This document shows positions 39,953-46,089 of a stretch of 46,089 bases of DNA, piece after piece. The DNA comes from Candidatus Cloacimonadota bacterium (lineage in GTDB: Bacteria; Cloacimonadota; Cloacimonadia; Cloacimonadales; Cloacimonadaceae), in the NCBI GenBank assembly GCA_027318475.1, contig DAHVPC010000002.1:1-46089 (forward strand), given 5' to 3'. The position numbers were made by a program, and so were the translations under genes. A model generated the notes under the pieces. It did not search any database, had not been told where the DNA came from, and saw only the letters and a list, made by a program, of their open reading frames with translations. Position 1 is the first letter of the stretch, and every line of letters begins with the position of its first letter.

Positions 39953-40267
39953 CTAAACCCGGATTCCGGTGACTTTGATGCTGGTGTATTGCTCACGGTA
40001 ACCTTTCTTCACGCGGTAACCTTTCCGTCTGTGGGTGTGGAAGATCACCTTCTTCTTGCCTTTACCGTGTTCGATCACTTCGGCAAGGACTGCTGCGCCT
40101 TCTACTACGGGTTGCCCGACCTTGATCTCCTCTTCGTCGCGAAGCAGGAGCACCCTGTCAAATTCCAGGGTCTGGCCAGGTTCCGCCGTATTCAGCAGGG
40201 GAACGCGCAGGATGGCGTTGGCTTCGGCCCTGAACTGAAATCCTTTGATATCAACGATGGCGTACAT
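39953..40267 (-). CDS. rplU: 50S ribosomal protein L21
   Basis: [25 protein letters not shown]...[63 protein letters not shown]. Confidence 0.97.
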   Translation of the reverse strand: MYAIVDIKGFQFRAEANAILRVPLLNTAEPGQTLEFDRVLLLRDEEEIKVGQPVVEGAAVLAEVIEHGKGKKKVIFHTHRRKGYRVKKGYREQYTSIKVTGIRV

Positions 40268-40339
40268 CTTGACTCCTTGTATTTTTACATAAGAAGTCAC
40301 CTTTTTTGGCGGCCGGATATCCGTCAAGCGGAAAGTTCC

Positions 40340-40568
40340 GCCTGGGCAGTTTGGAGTTCAAGGCGCTTGGGAAAGTATGCTCGAATCCGAAAAGCCCAAG
40401 AGCGCCTTGGACTTCAAACAGGCAAAGATATGGCTCACTATGCATTTCATTGCCTGGCAACTGCTTGAAGTCCAAGCCGGCCCTGAGCATAAGTGAGGCG
40501 ACGAAAGCAGCTTAGCCGGCTTGAACTCCAAGGCTGCGAGAAAGTTGCGCTCCGGCGTTTGGAGAATA
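40340..40568. repeat. Cluster of related inverted repeats in the divergent rplU / secreted-protein intergenic region
   Basis: A: GTTTGGAGTTCAAGGCGCTTGGG (40349-40371) vs CCCAAGAGCGCCTTGGACTTCAAAC (40395-40419); B: CTTGAAGTCCAAGCCGGC (40464-40481) vs GCCGGCTTGAACTCCAAG (40515-40532). Confidence 0.85.
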
Positions 40569-40643
40569 TCATAAAGATTGGAATAAATAATGCAAAGATA
40601 TAAAAACATCCTTGTCAAAGACAAGGAAACCCCGGGAGGAACG

Positions 40644-43478
40644 ATGCGAGTATTTGTGTTTTCGATCCTGGCTGCCATGCTGTTTGGCGTGGCTGGAGCG
40701 GTGATCACGCCATTCACGCAACTTGGCGGCGGGCATTTCGCCGGCAAAATGGGGACCTACGCGCAAGGCGACACGCTGGCGCTGGTCTATTACAGCAAAC
40801 TCAGCCCCAATCCGGATGATCCCGGGCTCATATCCTTCAAGATCAGCACGGATGGCGGCACAAGTTGGAACTACAGTCCGGTCGCCTCGGCTGAAGATTG
40901 CCTCACTCAACCCACGCTGTTTTACTCGCCGGAAGAGATAATCGTTACTTATACCAACGGGATGGAACGCAGATTGGCCAGATCGACGGACGGCGGTTCT
41001 TCCTGGCAGGCGTATCCCACCGATCCGGAATATGTGCCGGCGCGGACCTTTGAGAACAGCCCCTATATTGAGCGGCGGGATGGCGAACTGAAACTCTTCG
41101 CGCTGGATCTGCCCTATCCGGAATACGCGCAGGATGAATACAGCCATCCGGACTATCCGGACCTGTTGCTGGCGCCGCAATACTACTCCGCCACGGAAGA
41201 ATCCCCGAACGAGACCCCCGTCTATTTCTGGGGTCCGGATGTGATCGGCGGGATCGTGCGCAGCAACAGCGACATCTGGATCAAACAGGCTGGAGGGGGC
41301 ACGAACAACGGCTGGCCCACCTTCCAGGCTCCGGTGATCACCAGCGGCGAGATTCAAATTTTCAACGGCGCTTATGATGAAGATCAAGTCTTCCAGGGCG
41401 GATTGATCGAACACGCGCCGGCTCTGGAATGGGAAATCCCTTATGGCAGCGACGTGGCCCAGATCGTGGGCCCGCTGACCTACGATCCCGACCGGATCGT
41501 GATGGTGACGGTCAATGGCGGCACATACGAAGCCATGTTGGGCCAGATCTCTGATCCTTACCGGATATTCGCCGACGTTTATTATCCTTATCCGCCCGGA
41601 GATACGGAGGACTACCTCTTCCGCAACAACTACGATGTCCGCGACACGGTCTGGACCCCTTTGCCCGGTGGAAACTGCGGCAGCAGGACCCTGTGGGTGA
41701 ACAGCAAGCTGTGGATCCGGGGAACCTTTGCCACTAGGCAGACTTGGGCGTCCGCGGATACGATCTGCATCATCGGCGATATCCTGCTCACCGGCACTCC
41801 TCCCGGCACAGATCCCGCCACCAATACCAGCGACCTGGTCAACCTCGTTTCGGAAAAGAGCATCGTGCTCAAATATGGTTATAAGGACCCCGTCGATTCC
41901 CTGCGCTACCATCCGCTTTGCCGTCCAGACACCGAGCCCTCGCGCATCTATGCCAACCTTTACGCATTGGGCGATGGAGCCGGAAATCCGCGCCGGGACG
42001 GTGTTTTCACCTTCGAATACCAGCATCCGCATCCATCGGTGCCGGCAGTTTATTACCTCCAAAACAATGTGCCCACCTATTACGACAATATCGACCTGCA
42101 CCGCTACAGCTTTCCGCAAACTGCTGCCAATCCCTGGCCTTCTGCTCCGGGCAACCCCAATCCGCCCAACATCATCGACTACCCCTGGTATAATCCGCTC
42201 TGGCCGGAACGCACGCCTTACCTGGAACGCGGAACCCTCCAGCTGTGGGGCAGCGTGAACCAACGGCGGCGCGGATTTATGCACCGCACTTACTACGATA
42301 CGGAATACCCCAATCCCAACGGTGTTTGGAACCAGGAACTGGATCTATGCGGTACAACCAGCGCGCCCAACTCTTCCTACACCGATCCGGTATTCGGAAT
42401 ACCGCTGACCACCACGAACTATCCCGGCGCCACTGGTTCCGGCATCGGCTACAAAAAGGATTTCCGCCTGGATAGCCGCCACACTCTCGACGATCTGGAC
42501 AATGGTCCGGCAGCTGACCAGCAGAGCCTGTGGAGGCTGGGCTTGAACCTGAGTTCCTGGGATGGCCTGGCTGAAGAATTCGCCAGCTACCACCGCAAAT
42601 CCCAGAACCTCCGCAGCCGCAGCAAATGCTTTGCCCGCCGGGGTAACAACGCCCTCTACAGCGTGAACGACCTGCTGCTTTTTGCCGCCGGAGATTCGGT
42701 CGCCGATTGGTCCGCCAGCACTGTGGAGGATGGAGAGATACGCGGCCTGGCCTTGTCCGTAGAAGGCGCGGCGCTGGTCTATCAGCACCAGACAACTGCC
42801 ACGGGCTCCACAATGCTGGTCCGCGATCTCGCTGCTGGCACTGGCAGCGTTGCTTATGAATACACGTACCCCGTCAGCACCTCGCTTAACGATGTTGCCA
42901 TTTCGGAGCCCTGGAACAGGATCTGGGCTTTTTACGAAACCAGCGGGCAGATCAGTGTGTGGAAGACGGAGTTTGGCGAATATTTAGCACAGGTGGATAG
43001 TTGGCCGCTGAACGGAATCGACACCAGCCTCTACGATCTGGCCAATTCCCGGCTGTATGTGGCTCCGTCAGGTCCGTACACCTACGAGGTTTTCCTCTGG
43101 TTGCGCGCCTTGGGAAATGAACCCAACCTGCCGGGAACGCTATTCTATGCCCGGGCTTATTTTACGACCGCCAACGTCGATCCCGCGGTTCCTTCCGTTC
43201 CCTCCGCGCAACTGGCCGCCTGGCCCAATCCGGCCTCGCAATTCCTGAACGTGAAAGTGCAAGGTTCCGGAGCCGCGGTTCCCGTTGTGGAAGTGTATAA
43301 CCTCCGGGGCCAATTGGTGCGCCGTCTGGAACTGACTGGTGGCAAGGCGTCCGGCGAGTTTGATAGCAGCTGGGATGGACGCGACTCTGGCGGAATGCAG
43401 GTTGGCCGGGGTATCTACGTCCTGCGTTTAAAACTTGACAGCCTGCCCGTGCTCAGTAAGAGAGTGTGTTGGCTGTAG
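40644..43478 (+). CDS. Large secreted protein with FlgD-like C-terminal domain
   Basis: MRVFVFSILAAMLFGVAGAV signal peptide after GGGAGGA SD; terminus AAWPNPASQFLNVKVQ...VYNLRGQLVRRLELTGG...SWDGRDSGGMQVGRGIYVLRLKLDSLPVLSKRVCWL. Confidence 0.82.
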   Translation: MRVFVFSILAAMLFGVAGAVITPFTQLGGGHFAGKMGTYAQGDTLALVYYSKLSPNPDDPGLISFKISTDGGTSWNYSPVASAEDCLTQPTLFYSPEEIIVTYTNGMERRLARSTDGGSSWQAYPTDPEYVPARTFENSPYIERRDGELKLFALDLPYPEYAQDEYSHPDYPDLLLAPQYYSATEESPNETPVYFWGPDVIGGIVRSNSDIWIKQAGGGTNNGWPTFQAPVITSGEIQIFNGAYDEDQVFQGGLIEHAPALEWEIPYGSDVAQIVGPLTYDPDRIVMVTVNGGTYEAMLGQISDPYRIFADVYYPYPPGDTEDYLFRNNYDVRDTVWTPLPGGNCGSRTLWVNSKLWIRGTFATRQTWASADTICIIGDILLTGTPPGTDPATNTSDLVNLVSEKSIVLKYGYKDPVDSLRYHPLCRPDTEPSRIYANLYALGDGAGNPRRDGVFTFEYQHPHPSVPAVYYLQNNVPTYYDNIDLHRYSFPQTAANPWPSAPGNPNPPNIIDYPWYNPLWPERTPYLERGTLQLWGSVNQRRRGFMHRTYYDTEYPNPNGVWNQELDLCGTTSAPNSSYTDPVFGIPLTTTNYPGATGSGIGYKKDFRLDSRHTLDDLDNGPAADQQSLWRLGLNLSSWDGLAEEFASYHRKSQNLRSRSKCFARRGNNALYSVNDLLLFAAGDSVADWSASTVEDGEIRGLALSVEGAALVYQHQTTATGSTMLVRDLAAGTGSVAYEYTYPVSTSLNDVAISEPWNRIWAFYETSGQISVWKTEFGEYLAQVDSWPLNGIDTSLYDLANSRLYVAPSGPYTYEVFLWLRALGNEPNLPGTLFYARAYFTTANVDPAVPSVPSAQLAAWPNPASQFLNVKVQGSGAAVPVVEVYNLRGQLVRRLELTGGKASGEFDSSWDGRDSGGMQVGRGIYVLRLKLDSLPVLSKRVCWL

Positions 43479-43519
43479 AATACCAGGCAACGCCTGACCA
43501 TGATAAAGTGAGGTTTAAG

Positions 43520-44563
43520 ATGAAAAAAGTGGTTTTGCTCTGCGGCTTGCTGCTTGTTACATTAGCGGCATCCGCCAATCCTGTGATTGCCCGGATGATC
43601 GCCCGGGTTTGGTTCGACGCCGCCGATAACTTCTACCTAATGGTCGGCGAAGAATCCGTATATTATCCTTCGCTGGCCACCATGACCGTGAGTACCATGG
43701 CGGGGATGTATGCCTTTCCCGCGAACTACACTCCGCCTCCAACAGATGTGTATGTGGTCAACCTCTCCCAAGTGATCCCCGGTTTAACGGTCCAGCGGGA
43801 TTCCGACTACTTCAGCCTGAGTTGGGATGGGTATTCCGAAACTGTGCATTGGGGTCCGGAAGTGAACCTGATCAACGACCTGCACGCCCTCACATCCGGC
43901 CAGTCCGCAGTCCAGGTCAGAGTTTACATCTATCCAGGCTGGGCCTACAATTCCTGGGCCAAGGACAACAGCACCACGGGAACCAGCGCCTATGAACCGG
44001 CATTGAACTGCTCCCTCAGCGTGCATGTGCAGGATCCCATGGGAAATCCCGCCGCCAACATCCCCGTGTATATGAGCCCCCTGGCCAGCATTGACACCAA
44101 CTTCACGCCCTATTATACGGATACGAACGGCGATTGGACCGGTGTCAGCGAAGCGGTGCGCACCCGTCTTATGATCTACGATCCGGCGACCTCCAATCCC
44201 GTCGCGGATGAGATCCTCTTTCCGGAGCCAGGCCAGACTTGCCAGATCAACACTGTGGTAAGCGCAGTGGCGGCTGACGATCCGGTGCAGGTGCCTTCCG
44301 GAGTTATGCAACTCTATCCCTCGGTCCTGAACCGCTCATCCGGAAGCACGCTCCACCTCAAGTATGAGGGCAGCCAATCCCTGCATCAGCCTGGCGAACT
44401 GGCGCTTTATGATCTGCGCGGCAGAATGCTGGCCAACGCGCTGCTGCCTGTTTCCGGTGAGGTGGAATGGGTTTTACCCCCTCTTTCCAATGGCATCTAC
44501 TTCGTCGCCCTGAGGGATTCCGGCATGCAACTTGCCAGGCAGCGCCTGACCGTCATCAAATGA
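43520..44563 (+). CDS. Secreted protein with degenerate FlgD-like C-terminal domain
   Basis: MKKVVLLCGLLLVTLAASANP signal peptide; terminus LYPSVLNRSSGSTLHLKYEG...LALYDLRGRMLANALLP...NGIYFVALRDSGMQLARQRLTVIK. Confidence 0.78.
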   Translation: MKKVVLLCGLLLVTLAASANPVIARMIARVWFDAADNFYLMVGEESVYYPSLATMTVSTMAGMYAFPANYTPPPTDVYVVNLSQVIPGLTVQRDSDYFSLSWDGYSETVHWGPEVNLINDLHALTSGQSAVQVRVYIYPGWAYNSWAKDNSTTGTSAYEPALNCSLSVHVQDPMGNPAANIPVYMSPLASIDTNFTPYYTDTNGDWTGVSEAVRTRLMIYDPATSNPVADEILFPEPGQTCQINTVVSAVAADDPVQVPSGVMQLYPSVLNRSSGSTLHLKYEGSQSLHQPGELALYDLRGRMLANALLPVSGEVEWVLPPLSNGIYFVALRDSGMQLARQRLTVIK

Positions 44564-45165
44564 AGCATTGCCCGCTGCTCGTCCTGCTGGCGTTGCTGCC
44601 GGTACTGCTTTTGGCCCAGCCGCAGTTGAGTTTTGAGGGCGAGGTGCTGGATTTCGCGCTCATCAGTTCGCTGGCCGGAGGCGACACCTTGCTGTGGAAT
44701 GTGAGCGGGGATTATTACTTCAGCAACCTGTCCGACGCGGCGATCAGCCAGGTGATCGGCTTTCCCGTGCCCTCATCGGATTCGGCATCGGTTGCCGAGA
44801 TCACGGAACTCAGCCTCATCGACCCTGCGGACAGCATGCGCGTGGAACTGCTGCGGCAAACCAACGACGGCTTCGCTTTCCGGCTGGATCTGCCGCCGCG
44901 CAGTTTCGTGGGCGCGCGCATCTCCTACACGCAAAAGATCAGCGGCAACCAGGCCGGCTACGTGCTGCTGACCGCCAATTCCTGGGGGCGTCCTCTGCCT
45001 TCCTGCGAGATCACCCTGTTCGTGGAAGGCGGCCTGGAACTCCGGGATTATCCCCTGCCCGATCCTGTGATCTTCCCTTCCAGCCTCGGTGATACCTATC
45101 ACTGGCAGTTAACTGGTTTCCGGCCCGCAACCGACTTCATGGTAAACCTGGTGGAGAGATTATGA
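44560..45165 (+). CDS. Secreted protein of unknown function
   Basis: MKHCPLLVLLALLPVLLLAQPQ signal peptide; start overlaps the previous stop (ATGA). Confidence 0.72.
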   Translation: MKHCPLLVLLALLPVLLLAQPQLSFEGEVLDFALISSLAGGDTLLWNVSGDYYFSNLSDAAISQVIGFPVPSSDSASVAEITELSLIDPADSMRVELLRQTNDGFAFRLDLPPRSFVGARISYTQKISGNQAGYVLLTANSWGRPLPSCEITLFVEGGLELRDYPLPDPVIFPSSLGDTYHWQLTGFRPATDFMVNLVERL

Positions 45166-46089
45166 AACATTTGCTGCTATCAATCGTTCTGCTGGGGGCA
45201 AGCCTGGCTTTGTGCGCCCAGCCCCAATGGCAATGGGCAAAGGCCGCGGGAGGCGAATACGCGGATCATGCCCGGGGAGTGGCTTGCGATTCCGAGGGGA
45301 ACACCTACGTGACCGGCTTCTTCATCAGCAGCGCCGATTTCGACAGCGTGCATGTGGTTGGTAATGGCGGGCAGGATATCTTTGTGGCCAAATACGATGC
45401 CCAGGGCAAGGTCGATTGGGTCGTCCAAGCCGGAAGCAGCGCGAACGATTCGGGATATTCGCTGGCGGTTGACGCTGCGGGCAACATCTACGTGGCGGGC
45501 TACATTGGCGGACCCGCGGTTTTTGGCGGCAGCAGCCTTTCCTGCACTGGCAGCGCGAACGCTTTCGTGGGGCAACTGAATCCGGAAGGCGTCTGGAATT
45601 GGGTTTGCTCGGGAAATGGAGCGGCCGGAACGATGATCAAGAGTTTGGACCTGGTTTTGGGAGGCGATGGCTATCTGTACACCTGCGGCGAGTACCAAGG
45701 ATTGGTAAGTTTTGGCGGGCAGCTGCTCACTCCGCTCGCCTTAAACGACATCTGGGCGGCCAAATTGGATCTGGACGGCACCTGCCTTTGGGCTGCCAGC
45801 GCTGGCGGTACGGATCAAGACCAGGCCAAGGCCCTGGCTTGGGAACCCGTCGGCGGTGTGGTCCTCACCGGCCTGTGCCGCGGCACTTTGACTTTTGGCA
45901 CCGACACCCTGAACGTCGGGCCGAACTTCGCCGGGTATCTGGCCTGGCTCAGTGAGGAAGGGATCTGGGTCGGCAGCGTAGGATTGAGGGCGATGAGTTC
46001 CGCCGATTGCACCGATGTGGCCGTGAATGCGGACAGCGAGGTGTATGTAACCGGCATAACCCATGGCAACCTCTATGCCGGAAGCATCG
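45162..46089 (+). CDS. Secreted SBBP-type beta-propeller protein (3' truncated by window edge)
   Basis: Not in the ORF track because no stop is reached. Frame from ATG 45162: MKHLLLSIVLLGASLALCAQPQWQWAKAAGGEYADHARGVACDSEGNTYVTGFFISSADF... open to the window end; overlaps the previous stop. Confidence 0.85.
   Translation, partial: MKHLLLSIVLLGASLALCAQPQWQWAKAAGGEYADHARGVACDSEGNTYVTGFFISSADFDSVHVVGNGGQDIFVAKYDAQGKVDWVVQAGSSANDSGYSLAVDAAGNIYVAGYIGGPAVFGGSSLSCTGSANAFVGQLNPEGVWNWVCSGNGAAGTMIKSLDLVLGGDGYLYTCGEYQGLVSFGGQLLTPLALNDIWAAKLDLDGTCLWAASAGGTDQDQAKALAWEPVGGVVLTGLCRGTLTFGTDTLNVGPNFAGYLAWLSEEGIWVGSVGLRAMSSADCTDVAVNADSEVYVTGITHGNLYAGSI

Noticed and set aside
40569-42284. 571-aa minus-strand ORF antisense to the 40644 gene
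   Set aside because: Shadow ORF; the plus strand has SD, signal peptide and C-terminal domain.

Overview
The window looks like a Cloacimonadota-like (FCB-group) bacterial chromosome segment. That lineage guess comes from the style of the secreted proteins and has not been tested. It is densely coding. Housekeeping genes include an L-threonine aldolase-like enzyme, ackA, obgE, dprA, an adenosine-specific kinase, thpR, recA-recX, nth, an SRAP/YedK protein, a tandem-fused deoxynucleoside kinase, a SerA-like PGDH, and rplU-rpmA. These are mixed with many large secreted or lipid-anchored proteins. Five of the secreted proteins end in a related FlgD-like/T9SS-like C-terminal domain. Others carry SUMF1/FGE, LVIVD, PPC, SBBP, FG-GAP or beta-helix repeats. 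The points most worth following up are: (1) gene-poor intergenic islands (about 8.87-9.79, 17.74-18.30, 31.0-31.7 and 39.1-39.65 kb) that share several dispersed palindromic repeat families, including a 38-bp perfect inverted repeat bracketing a 25-bp-stem hairpin; (2) a lipoprotein at 6056-8341 with a clan CD (caspase/gingipain-fold) His-Gly...Gly-Ser-Cys signature, plus a second C25 gingipain-like protein; (3) an AAA+ ATPase with a CDC48-like motor and an unfamiliar Cys-rich N-terminal region; (4) a divergent nth/SRAP abasic-site gene pair; (5) a tandem-fused dNK; (6) a PGDH with the catalytic His replaced by Lys; and (7) a nest of related inverted repeats between rplU and a divergent secreted-protein gene. 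No rRNA, tRNA, CRISPR array, transposase or phage module was recognised.
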